Source of the DNA: Granulosicoccaceae bacterium
GTDB lineage: Bacteria > Pseudomonadota > Gammaproteobacteria > Granulosicoccales > Granulosicoccaceae
Direction: 5' to 3'
Assembly (NCBI GenBank): GCA_023301405.1
Contig: JALZUX010000470.1
Coordinates: 1 to 13,240 of the forward strand
Length of the DNA stretch: 13,240 nucleotides
Shown here: one piece after another, positions 7,541 through 13,240 of the stretch
Layout of the letters: each line of letters opens with the position of its first letter
Position numbering within the stretch: position 1 is the first letter of the stretch
Notes under the pieces: model-generated
The model's input: the letters and a program-made list of their open reading frames with translations, nothing else
The model's database searches: none
Told to the model about the DNA's origin: nothing
Program-made: the position numbers and the translations under genes

Positions 7541-7656
7541 GAATAGTTGTTCTTCATTTAACCAAATCGATCGCACTACCTGGCTAAAGATCACCTCCGC
7601 AGTAGATCTTCTTCGACAGCTACCGGGAGCCTCAGCTCCTGCCTAGGTAAAGCAGT

Positions 7657-8163
7657 TTAGACCTCAGCGGCCTTAAACCACTTTGAAAAGCTGGGTGGCA
7701 ATCGGTTCTGGATCATTTTGGATACTTTCAACACTGGCGGCAAAATCTTCGACTCATTCCACCACTTTTCCTGTGGAATCGACGGGTTTGAAGTTGCCAG
7801 CAGCGCCACAATAGCCACCAGCAGCACACCGCGCACAACACCGATAAGCACCCCGAGGATGCGGTCTGCAAGGCCCAGGCCGGTAGCGCCCAGAATTTTG
7901 CGTATCATAAAACTGAGAATACCCCCGATTACCATGGCTCCAATAAAAAGCGTACCGGCACTAATAAACCATCGCGCAGACGGGCTTTCGACCGTAGAGG
8001 GTAAAAAAGCCATAAATTGCTCGGTATAATTGAACGGCAACCATAGCGCGATCGCCCAAGTAGCCAGCGAAAAAAATTCACTGAAAAAGCCACGATACAA
8101 GCTCAGCAAGCTGGATAGTCCGACCACCACAAGGATGATCAGATCAAGAGTATTGAGGGTCAT
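7657..8163 (-). CDS. cvpA: CvpA family inner-membrane protein (colicin V production)
   Basis: Small integral membrane protein of 168 aa. In E. coli, CvpA is needed for colicin V secretion, and its loss affects envelope stress and bile-salt resistance; its biochemical role is unknown. Four hydrophobic helices can be placed at about residues 5-22, 27-45, 65-88 and 101-123. The family motifs YRGFFSEFFSL (23-33) and GLADRILGVLIGVVRG (97-112) are both present, followed by a short charged cytoplasmic tail. The start is ATG at 8163 with a weak GAGA ribosome-binding sequence. It lies 43 nt downstream of the SPOR-domain gene and upstream of purF, the usual dedD-cvpA-purF order. Transcription from the folC-dedD side probably includes it. 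Confidence 0.93.
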   Translation of the reverse strand: MTLNTLDLIILVVVGLSSLLSLYRGFFSEFFSLATWAIALWLPFNYTEQFMAFLPSTVESPSARWFISAGTLFIGAMVIGGILSFMIRKILGATGLGLADRILGVLIGVVRGVLLVAIVALLATSNPSIPQEKWWNESKILPPVLKVSKMIQNRLPPSFSKWFKAAEV

Positions 8164-8206
8164 GGATTAAATCTCTGCTTCTTATAGCTATTGTAGCAGT
8201 AGAGCA

Positions 8207-8851
8207 CTAGTTACGCGTAACCATGATGCTATCTACACGGTAGCTGCGATCAATTCGGTTTTTTAACGCCAATGCATCTATCTGGCTACTAATGGGCCCG
8301 GCAAACACCCGGAATATCGCCCGTTTCTTGCCATCAATCCGATTTATATAGGCGGGCAGATTATCTCGTTGTAAACGATTCAGCAGCTTAAGCGCGTTAT
8401 CACCCTTGATAAAGCTCGCCACCTGTATATTGAAACCAACCGCCACCTCCCGACTAGCGACCGTCGTCGCAGGGTTAGCGGCCGTAGCGACCGGTACTGA
8501 CTGACTTACCTCACTGAGGGCCGGAACCCCACCTTGATCACTCTCCGTCACCGGCGCGGCAGCCAACGCCGCTGGCGGGGCTGCAAGCGTAATTTCCGGT
8601 AAATCTTCAAGTGTCGGGGCCTCTGGCAACGGCTGGCGCGATGAAAAAGACCTTTCAGCGATTGGTCTTTCAGGCTGCACCGGAAAAGTGTCTGCGTATT
8701 CGTATTCACGCTGTGAGCCGGCACCATTAAGCACAAACGGCAAAACAATAACCGCGATCGCCAACAATACTGCAGCGCCAATCAGCCTAGCCAGCAATTG
8801 CTCGTCTTTGTATTCTTTTCGTCCCTGAGTAAGCAGCGGTGATTCACTCAT
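8207..8851 (-). CDS. dedD: SPOR-domain membrane protein, DedD-like
   Basis: Bitopic inner-membrane protein of 214 aa. A short cytoplasmic N-terminus is followed by one membrane helix (residues ~21-42) and a Pro/Ala-rich periplasmic linker (~45-135). The C-terminal SPOR domain (~139-212) begins with FNIQVASF and contains AIFRVFAGP (178-186). SPOR domains bind denuded peptidoglycan glycans at the division septum, and E. coli DedD helps septal wall synthesis. The position between folC and cvpA is the position of dedD in E. coli and of the SPOR gene PA3110 in Pseudomonas. The linker sequence is not conserved, so the gene name rests on architecture and context. The start is ATG at 8851, 55 nt after folC, with no clear Shine-Dalgarno sequence. 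Confidence 0.88.
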   Translation of the reverse strand: MSESPLLTQGRKEYKDEQLLARLIGAAVLLAIAVIVLPFVLNGAGSQREYEYADTFPVQPERPIAERSFSSRQPLPEAPTLEDLPEITLAAPPAALAAAPVTESDQGGVPALSEVSQSVPVATAANPATTVASREVAVGFNIQVASFIKGDNALKLLNRLQRDNLPAYINRIDGKKRAIFRVFAGPISSQIDALALKNRIDRSYRVDSIMVTRN

Positions 8852-8906
8852 GTGGTTTGATACCCGCGATAGTCATTTTGCTGATAGTGTCCACTTGATA
8901 AAAAGA

Positions 8907-10175
8907 TTACCGGCTGGCTTTTAGGTGTTCCAGTACAGGGCCCACCATATGAAATGAGCCAAACACAACCACACGGCTGCCGACCTGCAATTGTGCAACA
9001 GCCGCATCGAATGCCTGTATTACCGAAGCGAAAACCTCTGCACGAGCATCGGTCTCAGTGGCCACTAACTGCATTAATGCCGTCGCATCAAATGCCCGGG
9101 GATAATCAATTTGCCCGATAAACCATTGGTCAACAACAGAAGCCAGTTCATTCACAATAGCCGTAGCGTCTTTATCCTGCATGCAGGAGAACACGGCAAC
9201 TGTTGGCCCATCGACTGGATTGTCAGTTAGAAAGTCAGCTAACAATGCAGCGGCGGCACGATTGTGAGCCACATCAAGAAGGACAACGAGCGACTGGTAA
9301 TCAAAGTATTGCATGCGCCCGTCAATCGAAACCTGTTGCACCGCGGTAGCAAGAGCCGACTGTGGAGGCAAGCTACCTAAAAGCTCGCTGCACGCACAAA
9401 TAGCTACCGCCGCGTTGTTGATCGCCCATGCCGCTTGTATTGCCGGCATCGGTAATTCAGCGGTGCCGTGAGGCCCTTGAAAAGTCCACTGCCGGTCAGA
9501 CACTGTCGCTGAAAAGTCCTTGTTGGCAAGTAACAGCCTTGCGTCAGTTGCACTGGCATGTTCAGCAATCGTGGCCGGAGGGTTTTTCTCTCCACACACC
9601 AGAGCGCATCCTTGTCGAGCAACTCCGGCCTTCTCGTAACCAATTGAATTACGATCGTCGCCCAGCCAATCCGTATGGTCAATGCCAATTGATGTAATAC
9701 AAGCCACATCGCTGTCCCAGGCATTTACTGCATCAAGGCGACCACCTAGCCCGACTTCCAGCACGGCAATATCGACAGCACTTTTTTTAAAGCAAACCAT
9801 TGCTGCAAGCGTGGTGAATTCAAAATAGGTGAGTGGCGTACCCCCTCGACACCAATCGATATGGGCAAATGCTGCGCACAACTCCGCTTCACTTGCACGC
9901 ACGTTATTGATCATAATTCTTTCGTTAAAATCAATAAAGTGCGGCGACGTATACACGCCAACAGACATCCCCATCGCTTGGAGTATGGAGGCAGAATAGG
10001 CAACCGTGGATCCTTTGCCGTTGGTTCCAGCCACCGTGATAATTCGACACTCCGGGTTATCCAACCCGGCCTTAACGCTAACTTCCTGTATGCGCTCCAA
10101 CCCAAGCTCGATTCGATCCGGCTGCAATTGCTCCAGCCGCTCTAACCACTTATCAAGGGAAATATCAGTCTGCAA
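8907..10175 (-). CDS. folC: Bifunctional dihydrofolate synthase / folylpolyglutamate synthase
   Basis: Mur-ligase-type enzyme that adds glutamate to dihydropteroate and then further glutamates to tetrahydrofolates using ATP; cytoplasmic, 422 aa, normal length. Visible motifs are the P-loop VAGTNGKGS (48-56), YTSPH (75-79), [11 protein letters not shown] (141-151), [12 protein letters not shown] (161-172), DVAHN (301-305) and the C-terminal GSFHMVG (406-412). The start is TTG at 10175, overlapping the end of accD by 11 nt, so translation is probably coupled to accD; a GAG lies about 5 nt before it. The accD-folC pair is conserved in many gammaproteobacteria. Confidence 0.95.
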   Translation of the reverse strand: MQTDISLDKWLERLEQLQPDRIELGLERIQEVSVKAGLDNPECRIITVAGTNGKGSTVAYSASILQAMGMSVGVYTSPHFIDFNERIMINNVRASEAELCAAFAHIDWCRGGTPLTYFEFTTLAAMVCFKKSAVDIAVLEVGLGGRLDAVNAWDSDVACITSIGIDHTDWLGDDRNSIGYEKAGVARQGCALVCGEKNPPATIAEHASATDARLLLANKDFSATVSDRQWTFQGPHGTAELPMPAIQAAWAINNAAVAICACSELLGSLPPQSALATAVQQVSIDGRMQYFDYQSLVVLLDVAHNRAAAALLADFLTDNPVDGPTVAVFSCMQDKDATAIVNELASVVDQWFIGQIDYPRAFDATALMQLVATETDARAEVFASVIQAFDAAVAQLQVGSRVVVFGSFHMVGPVLEHLKASR

Positions 10176-11073
10176 CGGGCTCTGCCACTGACTCTACCGG
10201 CGTTACTGTGTCGGTGGGAGTTTGGCGGCCACTTAGCTGCGCGATCAGTTGCGCCATTTTGTCACGCATCTCACGACGATCGACAATCATATCGATGGCG
10301 CCGTGCTCAAGCAGGAACTCAGATCGCTGAAAACCCGAAGGCAGTTTCTCACCCACTGTTTGCTCTATAACCCGTGGACCTGCAAATCCAATCAGTGCAC
10401 GTGGCTCAGCCATGATGATATCTCCAAGCATTGCAAAGCTTGCTGAAACACCTCCCATGGTCGGGTCAGTCAGCACAGAGATATAGGGTATGCCCCGCCG
10501 TGATAATCGCGCTAGAGCAGCACTCGTTTTAGCCATCTGCATAAGAGACACCAAGGCCTCCTGCATACGAGCACCACCCGATGCCGAAAAGCATATTAAG
10601 GTGGCATTGTGCTGCAGTGCGGCTTCAGCGGCACGCGCAAATTTCTCACCCACTACCGCCCCCATCGAACCGGCCATGAACTCGAACTCAAACGCAGCGG
10701 CAACCACCGGCAATCCCTTGATAGAGCCTTGCATCACAATCAACGCGTCTTTTTCTTCGGTTGCCTTCATAGCCTGGGTTAAGCGATCCTTGTACTTTTT
10801 GCTGTCACGAAACTTCAGCTTATCAATAGACTCGATGCCCGCGCCTATTTCAACCCGCGAATCAAGATCCAGCAGCTGCTCCAAACGGTTTCTGGCTCGA
10901 ATTCGACGATGGTGACCACAGCGCGGACACACATTCTGATTGCGCTCGATGTCTGCACCGTAGAGTACGTTAGTGCAGCTATCGCACTTTACCCATAATC
11001 CTTCAGGCACTGACCCGCGATTACGGCTATCAGTGCGCACCCGTGAGGGCATTAATTTATCAAACCAGTTCAT
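10165..11073 (-). CDS. accD: Acetyl-CoA carboxylase carboxyltransferase subunit beta
   Basis: Beta subunit of the carboxyltransferase half of acetyl-CoA carboxylase, which makes malonyl-CoA for fatty-acid synthesis together with AccA; cytoplasmic, 302 aa. The N-terminal zinc finger has its four cysteines at C30, C33, C49 and C52. The crotonase-like core includes [16 protein letters not shown] (135-150), SGGARMQE (165-172), [10 protein letters not shown] (205-214) and [16 protein letters not shown] (228-243). The start is ATG at 11073, with AAGG about 13 nt upstream as a weak ribosome-binding sequence. It follows trpF after 72 nt and overlaps folC. In E. coli the zinc domain also binds mRNA to regulate translation; that cannot be judged here. 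Confidence 0.97.
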   Translation of the reverse strand: MNWFDKLMPSRVRTDSRNRGSVPEGLWVKCDSCTNVLYGADIERNQNVCPRCGHHRRIRARNRLEQLLDLDSRVEIGAGIESIDKLKFRDSKKYKDRLTQAMKATEEKDALIVMQGSIKGLPVVAAAFEFEFMAGSMGAVVGEKFARAAEAALQHNATLICFSASGGARMQEALVSLMQMAKTSAALARLSRRGIPYISVLTDPTMGGVSASFAMLGDIIMAEPRALIGFAGPRVIEQTVGEKLPSGFQRSEFLLEHGAIDMIVDRREMRDKMAQLIAQLSGRQTPTDTVTPVESVAEPVAD

Positions 11074-11145
11074 TCGATTTCTTGCCTTGCTTTAAACCAC
11101 TTCAGTTACAACAACTCGTACCACACCACCGCTGGCAATCGGTTA

Positions 11146-11796
11146 TTAACGCGTGTCTGGTTGCTGATTAAATTGACCATCAGCTGCTTTTACCTCACCG
11201 ATAAATCGTCGCATTAAGTCAGTGTCTTTTATCCCTTTGGCTGATTCTACACCACTGCTTACATCAACCGCACAAGGGCGCACAGCCAAAACCGCCTCTC
11301 TAACGTTATCGACATCAAGGCCGCCAGCCAGCACCAGTGGAACATTGGTATCGACTGGAATCAAAGACCAATCAAATACATCGCCGCTGCCACCTGCCGC
11401 GCCTGCCGCATTACTGTCTAGCAGAAACCCCCTTGCTCCGTCATAGTTAGCACAATATTCACGTACATTGACGGTGGATTTCATCGACACTGATTTCATC
11501 CAGGGCCGATTAAACGATTGACAGAATTCTCTGGATTCAGTGCCATGGAACTGCAACAAAGAAACAGGGATCTCGGCCAACACACTCTCAATAGCCGCAC
11601 GTTCTGCATTTAAAAACAACGCGGTTAAAACAGTAAAAGGCGGTACTGCTGCCGCAATTGCCTTAGCCTGGTTAATCGTTATGTTTCGGGGACTAGGAGG
11701 GTAAAAGACTAAACCCAACGAGTCTGCTCCAAGCTCGACGGCTTGCGCCGCATCTGCAGATTTAGTAAATCCACAAATTTTTATCTGTGTCCGCAT
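11146..11796 (-). CDS. trpF: Phosphoribosylanthranilate isomerase
   Basis: TIM-barrel enzyme that converts N-(5-phosphoribosyl)anthranilate to CdRP in tryptophan synthesis; cytoplasmic, 216 aa. The catalytic Cys8 is in IKICGFT (5-11) and the catalytic Asp is D127 in FLLDS. LQFHG (81-85), VLAGGL (155-160) and DVSSGVE (178-184) are the conserved phosphate-binding and barrel blocks. It is a single-domain protein, not fused to TrpC, and sits away from other trp genes, between truA and accD as in Pseudomonas. The start is ATG at 11796; the ribosome-binding region is poor and is partly filled by a perfect 12-bp palindrome ending 6 nt before the ATG. Confidence 0.96.
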   Translation of the reverse strand: MRTQIKICGFTKSADAAQAVELGADSLGLVFYPPSPRNITINQAKAIAAAVPPFTVLTALFLNAERAAIESVLAEIPVSLLQFHGTESREFCQSFNRPWMKSVSMKSTVNVREYCANYDGARGFLLDSNAAGAAGGSGDVFDWSLIPVDTNVPLVLAGGLDVDNVREAVLAVRPCAVDVSSGVESAKGIKDTDLMRRFIGEVKAADGQFNQQPDTR

Positions 11797-11802
11797 ATCA
11801 TT

Positions 11803-11814
11803 TTTAGCGCTAAA
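11803..11814. repeat. 12-bp perfect palindrome just upstream of trpF
   Basis: TTTAGCGCTAAA is a perfect palindrome located 7-18 nt upstream of the trpF ATG. It may be a small operator or a leader hairpin over the ribosome-binding region, or a chance match. No promoter is evident next to it. Confidence 0.3.
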
Positions 11815-11880
11815 TTCAGACCCAGAACCATACCATAAACAGACCGGATATTGACCACAGTCTCACGCTTGCGGCCTCAC

Positions 11881-12678
11881 TCAACTACCGGTAAAAGCAC
11901 CATCAGGTAAACTGGCGCGCCAATCCGGGACGCCAAACTCGGGCGGATAATCAGGACCCATAAAATACAGCCCGTGCGGCACCGCCGTCATCCCCGCCTG
12001 TGTTCTATCACGCGCCACTAACACCTCTTCCAGCCATGAGACTGGTGCTTGTCCGCCACCAACTCGCAGCAAGCTGCCAACGATAATACGAATCATATTG
12101 TGTAAAAACGCATTGCCGATCACTTCTACCTGAAGGTGCTGATTGCTGCGCTGCACAGTGACCGCACTTATCGCCCGTACTGCATGCTTCGCCTGACAGC
12201 TAGCCGCACGAAAACTGGTGAAATCATGTTCGCCAACAAGGCATTGCGCCGCTTGGTGCATTAGACAGGCATTAAGAGGTTGATAAATCACCGCTGCTCT
12301 TTTATGCATTAAAGCAGAGCGCGAGGTTCGATTTAAAATAAGGTAGCGATAGCTTCGTTCAACGGTGCTATGTCGGGCGTGAAAATCGTCAGTGACGCGA
12401 GTTGCTGATCGAATGGAAATAGTAGCAGGCAGTTTAGCATTAACCCCCAATACCCAGGCCTTATTTTCACGCTGACGGTCTGTTTCAAAATGAGCGCACT
12501 GTGCATAGGCATGAACACCGGCATCGGTACGGCCACTGGCAGTGATCACTATTTCTTCATCAGCAACCGCACTCAGTGCCTTTTCAACCTCTTCTTGAAC
12601 CGTGCGGCTGTGGTGCTGTCGCTGCCAACCACTATACGCGGTGCCATCATATTCGATTGCGAGAGCAAACTTGGTCAT
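11881..12678 (-). CDS. truA: tRNA pseudouridine(38-40) synthase
   Basis: Modifies uridines 38-40 in the anticodon stem-loop of many tRNAs; cytoplasmic, usually a homodimer; 265 aa. The catalytic aspartate D52 is in the signature SGRTDAGVHA (48-57). EYDGTAYSGWQRQ (9-21) and FHARHS, the conserved blocks of the fold, are present, as is the C-terminal FLHNMIRIIVG segment. The start is ATG at 12678, only 27 nt downstream of the U-tract of the fimV terminator, so a separate promoter would have to overlap that terminator, or transcription must read through it. The 84-nt gap to trpF shows no terminator. fimV-truA-trpF-accD is the Pseudomonas gene order. Confidence 0.96.
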   Translation of the reverse strand: MTKFALAIEYDGTAYSGWQRQHHSRTVQEEVEKALSAVADEEIVITASGRTDAGVHAYAQCAHFETDRQRENKAWVLGVNAKLPATISIRSATRVTDDFHARHSTVERSYRYLILNRTSRSALMHKRAAVIYQPLNACLMHQAAQCLVGEHDFTSFRAASCQAKHAVRAISAVTVQRSNQHLQVEVIGNAFLHNMIRIIVGSLLRVGGGQAPVSWLEEVLVARDRTQAGMTAVPHGLYFMGPDYPPEFGVPDWRASLPDGAFTGS

Positions 12679-12705
12679 AAGGCGGTCTGATAATCTTCAA
12701 TGTGC

Positions 12706-12738
12706 AAAAAAAAGGGGCCCTGAAACAGGCCCCTTTTT
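12706..12738 (-). terminator. Strong intrinsic terminator between fimV and truA (works on both strands)
   Basis: A GC-rich stem, GGGGCC (12714-12719) with GGCCCC (12728-12733), closes a CTGAAACA loop. It is extended by five A-T pairs. On the minus strand it is followed by a run of eight T residues, and on the plus strand by five. It begins 53 nt after the fimV stop codon. Confidence 0.85.
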
Positions 12739-12790
12739 AATTCACTTTAAAACGAACCCTGCATGCCGAAGCTTACAAGGAACAGCCTGA

Positions 12791-13240
12791 TCAGGTCAGA
12801 TTTTTTAACAGATCAGACGCCTCTTGCTGTTGCGCCGCATTGCCGTTAGCCACAATGTCTTTTAATGCATTGGCGGCACTGTCAGGATCACCCATGTCGA
12901 TATAGGCCTTGGCCAGATCAAGCATAGTTTCCATCTCGTTCGAGTCGGCGCTGAGGCTGTCAGGAAGATCCAGATCAGACTCCAAGCCACTGCGAACACC
13001 CGAGGTAACATCACCAAGAGAGTTCAAGTCAGCGTCATCAAGGGTCAAGTTATCAAGCGTTGAGTCCCCGTCGGGATTAGTCAGGTCAAGCGACCCCAGA
13101 TCCAGCCCCGACATTTGATCGCCCGCTATCTCTTCAAGATTCAATGTACCGTCATCATCAAGAGCTGCAAGGTCCACTTCATCAAGACTGATATCGTCAA
13201 GATCATCAAAGCCAAAGGTGTCATCTGCCCGACTGAAGTC
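12791..13240 (-). CDS. fimV: FimV C-terminal region (partial, 5' end beyond the window)
   Basis: The 3' 150 codons of fimV; the frame stays open to the right edge of the window. FimV is a polar inner-membrane protein with a periplasmic LysM domain, needed for type IV pilus assembly and twitching in Pseudomonas. The visible part is cytoplasmic: an acidic Asp/Leu-rich region rich in LDL and LDD repeats, then the conserved FimV C-terminal motif MLDLAKAYIDMGDP (a TPR-like helix pair, ~45 residues before the stop), ending in LLKNLT. The first GTG in the visible frame (13177) is internal, not the start. Its position directly upstream of truA agrees with this identity. The LysM and membrane parts are outside the window. 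Confidence 0.88.
   Translation of the reverse strand, partial: DFSRADDTFGFDDLDDISLDEVDLAALDDDGTLNLEEIAGDQMSGLDLGSLDLTNPDGDSTLDNLTLDDADLNSLGDVTSGVRSGLESDLDLPDSLSADSNEMETMLDLAKAYIDMGDPDSAANALKDIVANGNAAQQQEASDLLKNLT

Larger units (their letters stand above)
7340..7656. other. 317-bp intergenic region between cvpA and purF
   Basis: No convincing gene is visible. On the minus strand (the direction of flanking transcription) it holds, in order: a 5-bp hairpin 17 nt after the cvpA stop (7639-7626) with no U-tract; a 6-bp hairpin (7610-7587) exposing a GGAGG-containing loop; an open frame of 30 codons (GTG at 7576 to stop at 7484) with no close Shine-Dalgarno sequence; a two-part hairpin (7540-7504) inside that frame; a GGGAA/TTCCC repeat (7484-7468); and an inverted repeat near a TACAAT -10-like box 36-65 nt before purF. 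A separate purF promoter is likely, but its -35 is not evident. Confidence 0.5.

Noticed and set aside
7581..7598. Remnant of a 16S rRNA gene 3' end (GGCT...GATCACCTCC on the plus strand)
   Set aside because: Similarity ends upstream of this short stretch and needs gaps; a 10-nt core match is not enough for an rRNA fragment.
7626..7639. GGAGC/GCTCC hairpin 17 nt after the cvpA stop as a terminator
   Set aside because: Only 5 bp and no U-tract on the minus strand; cannot be supported as an intrinsic terminator.
10490..10915. 141-codon plus-strand frame inside accD
   Set aside because: Antisense to conserved accD sequence; composition reflects the opposite strand.
13175..13177. GTG as the start of a short 128-codon gene at the right edge
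   Set aside because: The frame is open to the window edge and the sequence is the FimV C-terminal domain, so this is an internal codon of a partial gene.

Overview
The window looks like chromosomal housekeeping DNA from a gammaproteobacterium of moderate GC content. The minus strand carries, in transcription order, fimV (3' end only), truA, trpF, accD, folC, a SPOR-domain gene (dedD-like), cvpA, purF and metZ. This is the order known from Pseudomonas and relatives. The species cannot be named from the sequence. No mobile element, integrase, CRISPR array, tRNA or rRNA is visible, and all 13 genes are intact apart from fimV, which runs off the right edge.

Layout: (1) 29-2496, plus strand: a Na+/phosphate symporter-family membrane protein with a PhoU-like tail, then a secreted DUF4124 protein. 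(2) 2509-5232, minus strand: metZ, and downstream of it an M20D amidohydrolase, behind a promoter and a long structured leader. (3) 5233-7339, minus strand: purF, with a leaderless YkuD L,D-transpeptidase gene overlapping its 3' end by 32 nt. (4) 7340-7656: a 317-bp non-coding gap between cvpA and purF with several inverted repeats. (5) 7657-11796, minus strand: trpF, accD, folC, dedD-like and cvpA, closely packed (accD and folC overlap by 11 nt). (6) 11881-13240, minus strand: truA and the C-terminus of fimV, separated by a strong terminator.

The most interesting element is in the metZ leader. Right behind a good sigma-70-type promoter (5185 to 5158) lies a sequence (5153 to 5101) with the conserved blocks and P1 stem of a SAM-II (metA motif, SAM-alpha) riboswitch. 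This class is best known from Alphaproteobacteria, upstream of methionine biosynthesis genes. About 90 nt further on, the metZ ribosome-binding region (5002-4996) is complementary to a segment (5095-5089) that can alternatively pair with either strand of the aptamer P1 stem. That gives a concrete model for SAM-dependent masking of metZ translation, possibly also affecting the amidohydrolase gene downstream.

The genes serve methionine synthesis (metZ), purine synthesis (purF), tryptophan (trpF), fatty acid (accD) and folate (folC) metabolism, tRNA modification (truA), and envelope or polar functions (fimV, SPOR protein, cvpA, L,D-transpeptidase). Four of the 13 genes start with GTG or TTG, and most have weak Shine-Dalgarno sequences.
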